Origin: Schistocerca nitens
Taxonomy: Eukaryota > Arthropoda > Insecta > Orthoptera > Acrididae
Assembly (NCBI RefSeq): GCF_023898315.1
Contig: NC_064617.1
Span: 718,721,202 to 718,785,201 of the forward strand
Length of the DNA stretch: 64,000 bases
Direction: 5' to 3'
The number at the start of each line of letters is the position of its first letter. The first letter of the stretch is position 1. The translations under genes and the position numbers were made by a program. The notes beneath the pieces were generated by a model. That model was not told the DNA's origin. It did no database searches and saw only the letters and a list, made by a program, of their open reading frames with translations. This document shows, piece after piece, positions 40,751-52,609 of this stretch.

Positions 40751-42388
40751 GCTGAAATGCTTAATTCCATTTTCAAATGTTCGTTTACAAAGGAAAACCC
40801 AGGAGAATTGCCCCAATTTAATCATTGTAAACCTCACACCACTGAAATGACATGTGAAATAAGCATTAGTGTCAGTGGTGTTGAGAAACAGCTGAGATCA
40901 TTGAAACTGACTAAAACTCCACGGCCTGATGGAATCCCTATCATATTCTATACTGAATTTTTGCCTCAGTTAGCCCCTTTTGTAACTATAATTTATTGTA
41001 GATCCCTTGAACAAGAAACCATACCCAGTTCTTGGAAAAAGGCACAGGCCACACCCATCTACAAGATGGTTAGTAGAAGTGATCCAAAAACTACTGTCCA
41101 ATATCCTTGACATCAGTTTGTTGTAAAATCTTAGAACATATTCTGAGCTGAAGCACAATGAGGCATCTCAAACAGAATGACCTCCTCAACGCGAACCAGC
41201 ATGGTTTTTGAAAACATTGATCACATGAAACCCAACTTTCACTTTTCTCACATGACATACTGAAACCTTTGGATCAATGCAATCAGGTAGATGCTGTATT
41301 TCTTATTTTCTGAAAAGCATCTGACACAGTACCCCACCTACACGCATTGTCAAAAGTACCATCATATGGGGTATCAAGTGAAATTTGTGAGTGGATTGAG
41401 GACTGTGTGGTAGGGTGGACAGAGGATGTTATCTTGGATGGAAAGTCATTGTCAGATGTAGAAGTAACCTTGGGTGTGCCCCAGGAAAGTATGTTGGGAC
41501 TCTTGCTGTTCATGATGTATATTAATGAGCTTTCAGACAATATTAATAGTAAAATCAGGCTTTTTGTAGATGATGCATTTATCTGTAATGAAGTACTATC
41601 TGAAAGAAGCTGCATGAATATTCAGTCACATCTTGATAAGATTTCAAATTGGTGCCAAGATTAGCAACTTGCCTTAAATGGTTCAGGAGTGTAAAATTTT
41701 GCTCTTCAGAAAACGAAAACATGGAGCTTCCTAGGACGATAATGTTAATGAGTCACTGCTAGAATCGGCCAAATTACACAAATACCTGTGTGTAACACTT
41801 CATAGGGATATGAAATGGAATGATCACATAGTTTTAGTCATGGGTAAAGCAGGTGGCAGACTTCACTTTATTGGTAGAATACTGGGGAAGTGCAATCACT
41901 CTACAAAGGAAATTGCTTACAAATTGCTCATGTGAGCAGTTCTAGAATAGTGCTCAAGTGTGTCAGACCTGTACCAGAGAGGACTAAAGGCGATATTGAA
42001 CATATAAAGAGAAGAGCAGCATGAATGGTCACAGGTTTGTGTACTCCATGGGAGAGTGTCACAAAGATACTGATGAAACTGTACTGGAAGACTATTCAAG
42101 ATACAAGATAGATCCTGAGAAAATCTATTAACAAAGTTTCAAGAACAGGCTTTAAATCATTACTCCAGGATTATCCTGCAACCCATTATGTATCCCTCAC
42201 ATAGGGATAATGAGGATAAGATTAGAATAATTACTGCACAGAAGCATTCAAACAATCATTCTTCCCACACTGCATGCGTGAATGGAACAGGAAGAAACCC
42301 TAGTAACTGGTACAATGGGATGTATCCTCTGCCACGTACCTCACAGTGGTTTTCAGAGTACAGATGTAGTTGTAGATGGTTGAAGTAC

Positions 42389-42768
42389 AGGCCTACATAT
42401 CAGCAAAGCTACTGGAAAGAACTCTGGTAACACTGTTCAAAAATCAAAGCTGAAAACGTTACTGAAAATGACATATTTAGTCAGGCTTGGAGGCATACTC
42501 AGATAGTCCAATGGCCAAGTTGACTACAAATTATAAGCAGGAAGGTTTGAGTTCTGATCTGACCAAAGCTTCAAATGCCACTATAAAATTTAGTTGACAC
42601 TTTGGTTACTTTAATTCCAAGTTAGCTTTTTTTTTAATCTACAACACTTAAAGTAGCAGAACACACAAAAACAAATGCAACTGAAAAATGGCTCAAGAGA
42701 TAGAAAGAGTGAGGACTGAAAACAGAAAAAAGGGCTCAGTGCACAGAAAGTGCACAATTCAGGACATT
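42389..42768. other. unrecognised spacer
   Basis: No gene. A weak B-box-like GGTTTGAGTTC lies near 42546, too degenerate to call a SINE. Confidence 0.45.
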
Positions 42769-42775
42769 ATGTACT

Positions 42776-45700
42776 CCCCCCCATGAACCATGGACCTTGC
42801 CGTTGGTGGGGAGGCTTGCGTGCCTCAGCGATACAGATGGCCGTACCGTAGGTGCAACCACAACGGAGGGGTATCTGTTGAGAGGCCAGACAAACATGTG
42901 GTTCCTGAAGAGGGGCAGCAGCCTTTTCAGTAGTTGCAGGGGCAACAGTCTGGATGATTGACTGATCTGGCCTTGTAACATTAACCAAAACGGCCTTGCT
43001 GTGCTGGTACTGCGAACGGCTGAAAGCAAGGGGAAACTACAGCCATAATTTTTCCCGAGGACATGCAGCTCTACTGTATGATTAAATGATGATGGCGTCC
43101 TCTTGGGTAAAATATTCTGGAGGTAAAATAGTCCCCCATTTGGATCTCCGGGCGGGGACTACCCAAGAGGACGTCGTTATCAGGAGAAAGAAAACTGGCG
43201 TTCTACGGATCGGAGCGTGGAATGTCAGATCACTTAATCGGGCAGGTAGGTTAGAAAATTTGAAAAGAGAAATGGATAGGTTAAAGTTAGATATAGTGGG
43301 AATTAGTGAAGTTCGGTGGCAGGAGGAACAAGACTTTTGGTCAGGTGATTACAGGGTTATAAATACAAAATCAAATAGGGGTAATGCAGGAATAGGTTTA
43401 ATAATGAATAAAAAAATAGGATTGCAGGTTAGCTACTACAAACAGCATAGTGAACGCATTATTGTGGCCAAGATAGACACAAAGCCCATGCCTACTACAG
43501 TAGTACAAGTTTATATGCCAACTAGCTCTGCAGATGATGAAGAAATTGATGAAATGTATGACGAGATAAAAGAAATTATTCAGGTAGTGAAAGGAGACGA
43601 AAATTTAATAGTCATGGGTGACTGGAATTCGTCAGTAGGAAAAGGGAGAGAAGGAAACATAGTAGGTGAATATGGATTGGGGGGAAGGAATGAAAGAGGA
43701 AGCCGCCTTGTAGAATTTTGCACAGAGCATAACTAAATCATAGCTAACACTTGGTTCAAGAATCATGAAAGGAGGCTGTATACATGGAAGAAGCCAGGAG
43801 ATACTGACAGGTTTCAGATAGATTATATAATGGTAAGACAGAGATTTAGGAACCAGGTTTTAAATTGTAAGACATTTCCTGGGGCAGATGTGGATTCTGA
43901 CCACAATCTATTGGTTATGAACTGCAGATTGAAACTGAAGAAACTGCAAAAAGGTGGGAATTTAAGGAGATGGGACCTGGATAAACTGAAAGAACCAGAG
44001 GTTGTAGAGAGTTTCAGGGAGAGCATAAGGGGACAATTGACAGGAATGGGGGAAAGAAATACAGTAGAAGAAGAATCGGTAGCTCTGAGGGATGAAGTGG
44101 TGAAGGCAGCAGACGATCAAGTAGGTAAAAAGACGAGGGCTAATAGAAATCCTTGGGTAACAGAAGAAATATTGAATTTAATTGATGAAAGGAGAAAATA
44201 TAAAAATGCAGTAAATGAAGCAGGCAAAAAGGAATACAAACGTCTCAAAAATGAAATCGACAGGAAGTGCAAAATGGCTAAGCAGGGATGGCTAGAGGAC
44301 AAATGTAAGGATGTAGAGACTTGTCTCACTAGGGGTAAGATAGATACTGCCTACAGGAAAATTAAAGACACCTTTGGAGAGAAGAGAACCACTTGTATGA
44401 ATATCAAGAGCTCAGATGGAAACCCAGTTCTAAGCAAAGAAGGGAAGGCAGAAAGGTGGAAGGAGTATATAGAGGGTTTATACAAGGGAGATGTACTCGA
44501 GGACAATATTATGGAAATGGAAGAGGATGTAGATGAAGACGAAATGGGAGATAAGATACTGCGTGAAGAGTTTGACAGAGCACTGAAAGACCTGAGTCGA
44601 AACAAGGCCCCGGGAGTAGACAACATTCCACTAGAACTACTGTTGGTCTCAGGAGAGCCAATCATGACAAAACTCTACCATCTAGTGAGCACGATGTATG
44701 AGACAGGCGAAATACCCTCAGACTTCAAGAAGAATATAATAATTCCAATCCCAAAGAAAGCAGGTGTTGACAGATGTTAAAATTACCGAACTATCAGTTT
44801 AATAAGTCACAGCTGCAAAATACTAACGCGAATTCTTTACAGACGAATGGAAAAACTGGTAGAAGCCGACCTCGGGGAAGATCAGTTTGGATTCCGTAGA
44901 AATGTTGGAACACGTGAGGCAATACTGACCTTACGACTTATCTTGGAAGAAAGATTAAGAAAAGGCAAACCTATGTTTCTAGCATTTGTAGACTTAGAGA
45001 AAGCTTTTGACAATGTTGACTGGAATACTCTCTTTCAAATTCTGAAGGTGGCAGGGGTAAAATACAGGGAGCGAAAGGCTATTTACAATTTGTACAGAAA
45101 CCAGATGGCAGTTATAAGAGTCGAGGGGCATGAAAGGGAAGCAGTGGTTGGGAAAGGAGTGAGAAAGGGTTGTAGCCTCTCCCCGATGTTATTCAATCTG
45201 TATATTGAGCAAGCAGTAAAGGAAACAAAAGAAAAATTCGGAGTAGGTATTAAAATTCATGGAGAAGAAGTAAAAACTTTGAGGTTCGCCGATGACATTG
45301 TAATTCTGTCAGAGACAGCAAAGGACTTGGAAGAGCAGTTGAACGGAATGGACAGTGTCTTGAAAGGAGGATATAAGATGAACATCAACAAAAGCAAAAC
45401 GAGGATAATGGAATGTAGTCAAATTAAATCGGGTGATGCTGAGGGAATTAGATTAGGAAATGAGACACTTAAAGTAGTAAAGGAGTTTTGCTATTTAGGG
45501 AGTAAAATAACCGATGATGGTCGAAGTAGAGAGGATATAAAATGTAGACTGGCAATGGCAAGGAAAGCGTTTCTCAAGAAGAGAAATTTGTTAACATCGA
45601 GTATAGATTTAGGTGTCAGGAAGTCGTTTCTGAAAGTATTTGTATGGAGTGTAGCCATGTATGGATGTGAGACATGGACGATAACTAGTTTGGACAAGAA

Positions 45701-46065
45701 GAGAATAGAAGCTTTCGAAATGTGGTGCTACAGAAGAATGCTGAAGATAAGGTGGGTAGATCACGTAACTAATGAGGAGGTATTGAATAGGATTGGGGAG
45801 AAGAGAAGTTTGTGGCACAACTTGACTAAAAGAAGGGATCGGTTGGTAGGACATGTTTTGAGGCATCAAGGGATCACAAATTTAGCATTGGAGGGCAGCG
45901 TGGAGGGTAAAAATCGTAGAGGGAGACCAAGAGATGAATACACTAAGCAGATTCAGAAGGATGTAGGTTGCAGTAGGTACTGGGAGATGAAGAAGCTTGC
46001 ACAGGATAGAGTAGCATGGAGAGCTGCATCAAACCAGTCTCAGGACTGAAGACCACAACAACAAC
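42776..46065 (+). mobile_element. RTE-clade LINE, nearly full length (copy 1)
   Basis: One continuous frame of 988 codons, 43086-46049, follows a 310-nt leader. The endonuclease shows GAWNVRSL, SEVRW, GDWNSSV and SDHNLL. The RT shows KAFDNVDW, VRKGCSLSP and FADD (45287-45298). The C-terminal CYRRMLKIRWVDH block is followed by a CAA-repeat tail. The frame has no indel compared with copy 2 but has TAA stops at 43734-43736 (Leu codon) and 44778-44780 (Glu codon between RT motifs). A 7-bp duplication ATGTACT flanks it (42769-42775 and 46066-46072). It is unable to make a full protein as written, and recent by its intact ends. Confidence 0.95.
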
Positions 46066-46088
46066 ATGTACTTATCACTTTTTGCATG

Positions 46089-46322
46089 TCCGCCCTCGGT
46101 AGCTGAGTGGTCAGCATGACGGACTGTCATACCAACGGGCCCGGGTTCGATTCCCGGCTGGGTCAGAGATTTTCTCTGCACAGGGGCTGGGTGTTGTGTT
46201 GTCCTTATCATCATCTCATCCCCATTGACACACTAATCGCCAAAGTGGCATCAACTCAAAAGACTTGCAGCAAGCAACTGGTCCACCCTATGGAAGGCCC
46301 TAGCCACATGGCATTTACATTT
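46089..46322 (+). mobile_element. tRNA-derived SINE, family 1 (copy 2)
   Basis: Same head (TAGCTGAGTGG, GGTTCGATTCC) and body as the copy at 31170. It starts 23 bases after the end of RTE copy 1. The flanking duplication is unclear (TTGCAT-like on both sides). Several substitutions suggest it is older than copy 1 of the family. Confidence 0.88.
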
Positions 46323-46439
46323 TGCTTCTTGCATCTCTGAAAATGTTTGTAAATACGAAAAATACTGAGTTGCACCATGGTTCAGAGTCCACTACTAACT
46401 TTTAAATGACTCACTGTCCAAATGCATGTTTTCCCAGAT

Positions 46440-46800
46440 TGTATGCAGGGTTAGTTTTGAATACACCAATTCATGTGCTTTAACATATGACATTTTAGCT
46501 AATTTAAATGGACTGTGATAAACAGGCAAAACTGTCCATATTTTGTCATCAGTTTTATTGGATTTCTCTCTAAATTTATCAATATTACATTTTCCTCTTT
46601 AAAAGTGATCAGCCTTCCCTTATCATCATGCATCCTTTCCTTTTGTAGTTAACAATTCATTATTTCTTTAGCTGATTTTCTCTCTTCTTAATTAATTGCC
46701 ATACTCAGAAAAGGAAATTCTATCTCCATTCTAATGATATTCTTTGGTTTGTCTCCATATGTAAGCTCACAAAAAGAGAATCCTGTAGCTACATTCCACA
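46440..46800 (-). mobile_element. possible gypsy-like integrase C-terminal relic
   Basis: The minus strand from about 46800 reads ATGFSFCELTYGDKP, then EERKSAKEIMN, QKERMHDDKGRLITF and KEENVILI. Order and spacing resemble the end of Ty3/gypsy integrases (the GxxPFELxYG block, a helical stretch, then a GDLVL-like strand). Two in-frame stops are present and no LTR was found. This is a weak call. Confidence 0.35.
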
Positions 46801-46823
46801 AGTTGTGTATTATCTTTTCAAAA

Positions 46824-47072
46824 TATGGCCGCCGTCCGGCCGTCCGGTAGCTGAGTGGTCAGCATGACATAATGTCAGTCCTAAGGATCCAGGTTCGATT
46901 CCCGGCTGGGTCAGAGATTGTCTCCCCTCAGGGACTGGGTGTTGTGTTGTCCTAATCATCATCATTTCATCACCATCAACACAAAGGTCGCCGAAGTGGC
47001 GTCAAATAGAAAGACTTGCACCCGGCTGAATGTTCTACCTGATGGGAGGCCCTAGTCGCATGAATTTTTTTT
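46824..47072 (+). mobile_element. tRNA-derived SINE, family 1 (copy 3)
   Basis: Head and body match the copies at 31170 and 46089, with a short extra CCGTCCGG duplication at the 5' end. It is flanked by the 9-bp duplication TTTTCAAAA (46815-46823 and 47073-47081). A T-rich run precedes the right flank. Confidence 0.9.
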
Positions 47073-47081
47073 TTTTCAAAA

Positions 47082-47486
47082 GATAGTATATCATGTATTT
47101 ATTACAATATGTCCTACACAGCTGTTTATTTTTTCACTGTCCTCTTACATTCCCTAGGGGAAAAGAGGCTGGAATTTTTGTATGTTGCAATTTTACATAT
47201 TTCTGTGTATGGCATTCATTCATTCTCCATATTTCATCAAAACAATCAAGACACAGGGGCATGGCTTCAGTCATGATACACATTAATGGATCAACTGAAC
47301 CAACAGATACCAGATGTTGGCTATGACCTGTGATGTAATATGTTGCGACAAGTGACATACAAGTGCAAACAGAAAACCAACATCATTTATTTTGCAAGTA
47401 CATAATTTCTTGGACAGTAGATTGTGGTGACAGACTGACCTATAGCACTGTGCTAGACATGTTGCTTAGATTACTTCTTTTAATCC
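47082..47486. other. unrecognised spacer
   Basis: No gene or repeat recognised; open frames here overlap on both strands without motif. Confidence 0.45.
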
Positions 47487-47700
47487 TAGAACGGTTGGGC
47501 TGGGTCTCTGAGACCCATTAGTTTTTGTTTTACTGAATTTATATTCTTATGGTTGCTGATTTGACTCGAGCACTCTGCTTGCTTCCTGAGACCTCCAAGA
47601 GAAAGCATTCACGACGTGAATGATATTCTCTTTTGCTTAGTCACTATTTGGCAGTCTTCCAAAAAGTGCATGGTTCAGTCAGACCCAGCCCGGTTGTCTA
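47487..47700. repeat. small inverted-repeat element (MITE candidate)
   Basis: TAGAACGGTTGGGCTGGGTCT at the left end pairs imperfectly with the right end at 47681-47700 (GGGCTGGGTCT fully inverted). The left arm contains a short palindrome, GGGTCTCTGAGACCC. No coding capacity. The ends recall piggyBac-related MITEs, but TTAA target duplications are not seen. Confidence 0.45.
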
Positions 47701-48320
47701 CATTACTAATTTCTGCCAGTGTTATCCCATTTTTATTTTGGTATAGGCATATCACTGAGTTATTTTGTGAACTATTTGAGATGTTCTAAAACTGAATTAT
47801 CATTGTCAATAGTTTATAATATTAAATGGCAAGAGAAAATCTTTCACACAGTGAAATTTACAGAGTTTTCTAAGATTCATTCTTGGTATGTTTGTCGCCA
47901 ACTGCAATTATATTTTTCTTCATCATAAAACATTAGTTTGGGCGAAATGGTCATTCCACACAGAGGCAAGTGCAGGTTCAGAAAAATAAATAAATAAATA
48001 TCTCAAATATGTATTTTAGAATTTGTTATGTGATGATGAAATGATTCTCCCAAGGATACGAAAGTTAATGAAGTTAACAAAAAACTGTGGTGAGAATTAA
48101 AAAAACAAGTGCAGTGAAAAATATTTTACTGTTATTACAAAAAATAATTATTTTGAAGGAAAAGTCAAATTTTGCAAAATATTACTTTTAAATTGTCACA
48201 TGTTATTATAAGAGTTTATTCCCTACTGAAAGTTTTCATCTGTTTTTGAAAACAGGCAGAAATTTAGTTGGAATCTTATTTTCAATTTGTGCCAAATGTA
48301 CTTAGTAAAAAGACAGCAAG
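47701..48320. other. unrecognised AT-rich stretch
   Basis: No gene or recognisable repeat; contains a short AAAT run near 47984. Confidence 0.5.
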
Positions 48321-48596
48321 GGCAATTACAATTTTTTTTATATAGTTGGGTGTGAAATGTTGAAGGTCAAACACCACTGTTAGGAGGAAGAGTACAGCTA
48401 AAATGTGTTCAGTAGTAGTGAAAAAGTGTGTTCATTTTTTCTTCATGTTTGTTCAAGTGGCAATTACAATTTTTTTTATACAGAAGGGAGTGAAATATTG
48501 AAGATCAAACACCACTGTTAGGGGGAAGAATACAGTTAAAATGTGTTCAGTAGTAGTGAAAAAGTGTGTTCATTTTTTCTTCATGTTTGGTCAAGT
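48321..48596 (+). repeat. two-copy tandem duplication, period 138 bp
   Basis: GGCAATTACAATTTTTTTTAT starts at 48321 and again at 48459; the two units match along their whole length with about a dozen substitutions. AT-rich, non-coding. Confidence 0.9.
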
Positions 48597-50540
48597 ACTT
48601 CTGAATAAAATAACAATTCTCTGCATTTTTATGTGAAGTACCATTGTTAAAGCAAATGAAGTTGTGACAAGGCAAATTTTTTTAATTACTTTGAAATTTT
48701 CTCCCTGTAATTGTCTGTGTAAATTTTTTGTGTCTGATTCAAATCCTTAATGTCATATCTTACTATTCACATTGCAGCCACAGTGTTAGTTGTTTTGTTC
48801 TAAGATGAGGCCACTCTGGAACCCAATGAATTAAATGTTATGGACATCTACTGTAAAAATTATGCTAATTCTCAACATTAGAGTATACACTTTTCAGAAA
48901 AAAGGTGACTTGTATGAGATGAACCCACTACAAACCAGAATATGACTTGTAAGAGAAAGAAGCTAATTAAAACCTGAAATGTGACTTGTAAAAAAGGAAC
49001 CAAATGTGATGTGGACACAAATATGAAAAAGTAAGATTTTTATTCCATTATTATGAGGAATTTGTGGATGAGAAAGGAGAAGAAAAAAATACACATGTAA
49101 TGGATATTTGATGGCAGAAATGTTTTCTGTACTTTTATAATAATTTCTGTGAAAAACAGGAAAGTCATATGAACATATGAAAGACAGTGAGATAAGGAAA
49201 CTTAATGACATTTCACTATGTCAGTTAATTCTGTAGTACCTTTGTATTTCATTTTAAGAATGCTAATTACAGCACAGTAGATAAAAAATTTTTTTGAAAA
49301 ATTAAACTGATACTTTTTCCAGTATCATATTACTATTTTAACAGTATATTCAATTTTCCAATTTCATGAAGCAATTTCTTAAAATGTGCTAATGTCACAT
49401 GTTTGTATTCATTTTTGTTATTTTCACATACTTTTTTAAAAAAAAATTTACTTTGAATAATTTGAATTTTTTACTTTACGAAAAGCATAACTTAGAATTA
49501 AATAATTTATGATTAAGGAAATAAGCCTTGTAATACTGTTTCAAGAGACAAATGAAACAATATTGACAAGTAAAATAATTTGTCTTCACTCTTTGAGGAG
49601 GAGTGATTATCATAAATATCAGGAAACAGACCAAATTGACAATATAAATAGACTAATACCATATTCAGTTTGTACTATTTGATACAATTTCATATTTGTA
49701 ATTCGTGATACAATTTTGCTGATGACTGATATAGTACATTTAAGCCATTGCAGAAACATTATTACCTTAATTCAGGGCTAATTCTTTGAATTATGATTTC
49801 TTTGAAGTATGTAGATATAGTATTTCATAAATAAAGTTAGTCATTGTATTCTTTCATTTTTGGAATAAATAAATAATAGCTGGAGGAAATACAACAGTGA
49901 TAACTTTGTTAATTAGCAATGGTTTTCTATGCTTTCTGTAGTATGAAGAGCTCAATATTACTCAATATGAACAAAATTCTGCTTGAAAGATTAAAAATGA
50001 TAATTTACCATTCATTACCTTGTATTCATTCTGCTGACTGAAACAACATACTAAACTTATATAAAGAAATACAGTTGAAAATAAGAATGCAAACATAAAA
50101 AGTATTTCAAGAACATTACATTTTAAATGAAAATTTAATGTGAGAAACTAAAATTGTATTTTTGCTGTATTATACTGTCACTCCAAAATGTGTATATATA
50201 TTCACTATAAATTCTTTTTGTTTAGAAAATTATCTGTAATTCTAGAAATTTGTTTTTGTGGGACATTCTCACATCACAACTGAAATCATCTAAGTCTGAA
50301 CGATGCACCAATCATACCTCATTTCTTTCATAACATTCAATCACACCAATTGTATGACAATTGTTTCAAATACTGTATGTTTTTTGAGCTATTTAGTCAC
50401 ACAGTTTTATGAAAAAGAAAAATTATTTTGGCCTGCTTTATCTTGCGAAAAAAAAGTATTCTGTGATACATTTTTTGATGGTGTTATCATATGGACAAAT
50501 AATAAATGAGGTATTCTGCAGACAATGTTTTAATCAACAC
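48597..50540. other. AT-rich unique-looking stretch
   Basis: No open frame with a domain and no repeat family recognised. It has strong A/T bias and fewer transposon traces than any other 2-kb interval in the window, so it could be intron or ancient intergenic DNA. Confidence 0.5.
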
Positions 50541-50548
50541 AAATTAAG

Positions 50549-50618
50549 ATGCTGGAACCTGTGGACAAAAGCAACATGAATGAACCTACAAATGAACTTC
50601 GAGTTGTTGTCACAGCAG
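50549..50618 (+). CDS. possible isolated first coding exon, gene unknown
   Basis: An ATG at 50549 in a good context (AAG before it) opens 23 codons beginning MLEPVDKSNMNEP and ending in VVVTAG. They run into a consensus donor CAG|GTAAGT at 50616-50624 and split a codon after its first base. A CTGCAG at 50515-50520 could be a splice acceptor if the exon has an upstream partner. No matching downstream exon was identified. I do not recognise the protein; this may be a chance match. Confidence 0.3.
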
Positions 50619-50624
50619 GTAAGT

Positions 50625-51385
50625 TCCAGGATTTAGTTTCATTATAGCACTCACTTTTCAGATTATCCATTCATGTGCTATAATTGGTTTGAATAACGCT
50701 ATTCAGTGCAAGTGGTTTTGGATAAATGTATCATCTTTCAAAAGTTAAGATGTTATAGTGCCAACTGGAAGTTTATACTACTGTGAATATGGAAAAGCTT
50801 CATCAAAATAGATGTTTGATCAATTGTTTCTTGTCCTTTAGTACAGTGGTACTGACAAATACACAGATTAGCTTTATTTACTCTTTTAGTTTGATTAAAA
50901 ACATATCAATACCAACACCTGGGGGTGGAGGTGGAGGGCTTCTCGAACACTCTCTTATCACCTAGGGTCTTACTACAACGTATTTAAATTTGAAAGGTAA
51001 TACACCTTGAACCATTAACTTATTACATATAAAGCTTAAGGGTATTCATACTATGTCAGTTAAAGATTTTAATATTCTGATAGAAATACTAACATTGCCA
51101 GCAGAATTAGTACTACTTTCTTGTGACAAAATAAATTTTTTAGTCTCATTAGGGATTGTATTTTTTAAACAAATTTCTGTTGGTGATACATACGGTATCT
51201 ACAGAAGTAAATCTAATGTGTCTTGTTTATTACTGGGGGCAACATATGTTGCTACTGCAGGGAAATAATTTCTGAATTTAATGTCCATTCATTTGAATGT
51301 GCCATCTTTTCTTCCATAGTTATTTCTTGGGGACTGTCTCATTTAGATCATTTTATTTGTTTCTTTTTTAACAAAATTTTAATAG
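50625..51385. other. unrecognised stretch
   Basis: AT-rich. Open frames have no motif. The C-terminal side of the HTH transposase relic may extend into its right edge. Confidence 0.45.
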
Positions 51386-51389
51386 TGAA

Positions 51390-52030
51390 AAAAAAAATAT
51401 TTTTAACCACTGGTCGCTGCTCTACATGTTTACATGATGTAAATTTGATAATTTTGCAACTTCCTATTCTGTATGATTTCTTGAACCTGCGTAACAATGT
51501 CTACAAAGCCTGGAAATTAGTGATGTTCATGTCAGATGCAATTTGCGGGGCCCAGGCTTGTAGATCTTCATTGGTAACAGTACATAGCCTCTCACAAGCA
51601 GTTCTAAATCTTTCGAACAGTTTTTCATTCAGATGGTTTTCGGTTTCCATTTGGTGCATATTTCTTACTTCACATAATTCATTCTTCCATTTGTACAGTT
51701 CATGCTCCAATTTTATTAAAGGAAAATGCCTTTGCATACTGCATAACTTCAAGCGTTTTTTCCCTCCTTTGTTTAACATATATTCCACCTATATTTCACT
51801 GCCTTTTCTTTGTGACTGAAAGATATTGCAGTACGTTTTTTTTCTTTTTTTTAGGCTTGGAAGGTATTCTTCTTTAGAACTGTTACTGGCACAACTGACA
51901 TCATCCAAACCACAATTCATGGAATCATCACAGTTATTTCCTATTTCTTCTAACATATCCACAATTTCAAATGAAATGTCGCTATCATTCCAATGAATGT
52001 CAAGGAAATCAACTAACAAACAACACATAT
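51390..52030 (-). pseudogene. CENP-B-type HTH transposase relic
   Basis: The minus strand from about 51788 reads FPLIKLEHELYKW, LFERFRTACERL, VTNEDLQAWAPQIASDMNITNF and, past a stop at 51501, a RRFKKSYRI...CKIIKF stretch. This is the DNA-binding segment (CENP-B/pogo-type helix-turn-helix) of proteins encoded by pogo-like transposons. An acidic N-terminal block (51789-52028) with a KKRKK cluster precedes it in another frame. No DDE domain could be read. Confidence 0.5.
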
Positions 52031-52605
52031 GTACGTCCTCAGAGAAGTAGGTGATTTCAGCTGGAAATCATGTTCTACATATTTCATCATTGCGAAATTG
52101 AGAATGTTAATTGCATTTCACATTACTGTGAAACTGGAAGAAAAAAAGAGTACTATTAACAGGCATGCCTTATGAAAGCACAATAAATATTAATTCAGCT
52201 TTATCTGTATTGTCAATACTTACCAACACTGCAAACAGCAACTGATAATTTGTAATAGATGTTAGTTGAGTGGCTAATTCGAGAGAATAGTAACTGTGTA
52301 CTGTAGTGTCAGAGAAACTATCAACAAAAAAAAATAAGCTGAAACAACCCTTACAAATCATGATCGGGCTGTGTCGTGCTTCCTGTTTACAAATGTACTG
52401 CCAACCTTGACATTGTGTGTGCCTTGTTGCACATACACAGTTGCTACAGTGCCAGTAAGGGTGTACATTTCTACCACCACCTGCCATGCTATGAATTTGG
52501 CAATTTTCAGCTACTTTTTTAATACTTGCAGTGCCTCTTAGCAGCTAAAATTTTGACAGTGTATTTCTTTTGTTATCTTTTCTTGTGTAAAACATTTCAG
52601 GTAAG
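52031..52605. other. unrecognised spacer
   Basis: No gene seen. The cysteine-rich minus-strand frame at 52330-52490 has no recognisable domain. Confidence 0.45.
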
Positions 52606-52609
52606 GTTT

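Larger units (their letters stand above)
38595..42388 (+). mobile_element. old jockey/CR1-like LINE, interrupted at 39390-40440
   Basis: Endonuclease part 38640-39390: ISWLKPEIDSSKIF, GGVFVAADKK, FNHPTINWENY, and LDLIATN...SEHDAVVATM. After an opposite-strand LINE insertion it resumes at about 40445 with EMHLAVKRAMCDAFNNYCHRIL and QNQKKFW, then RT blocks at 40757-41110 (LKLTKTPRPDGIP, SSWKKAQATPIYK), 41347-41664 (GVPQESMLGLLLFMMYINEL and FVDD for FADD) and the thumb to about 42180. The tail near 42355-42378 resembles the TGTAGA tail of the element at the right edge, so both belong to one broader family. Stops and frameshifts are numerous. Confidence 0.75.

Noticed and set aside
42480-42575. 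possible tRNA-derived repeat with GGTTTGAGTTC
   Set aside because: A box is not recognisable; too degenerate to support.
42790-42933. RTE leader uORF as a real protein gene
   Set aside because: Copy 2 carries an earlier stop in the same frame, so the peptide is not conserved even between close copies.
42736-43029. minus-strand open frames conserved between RTE leaders at 42.8 and 57.6 kb
   Set aside because: Conservation is explained by shared descent of the RTE leader.
43823-44665. serine-rich minus-strand open frames within RTE copy 1
   Set aside because: They recur antisense to the same RTE segment in copies 2 and 3 and show no independent motif.
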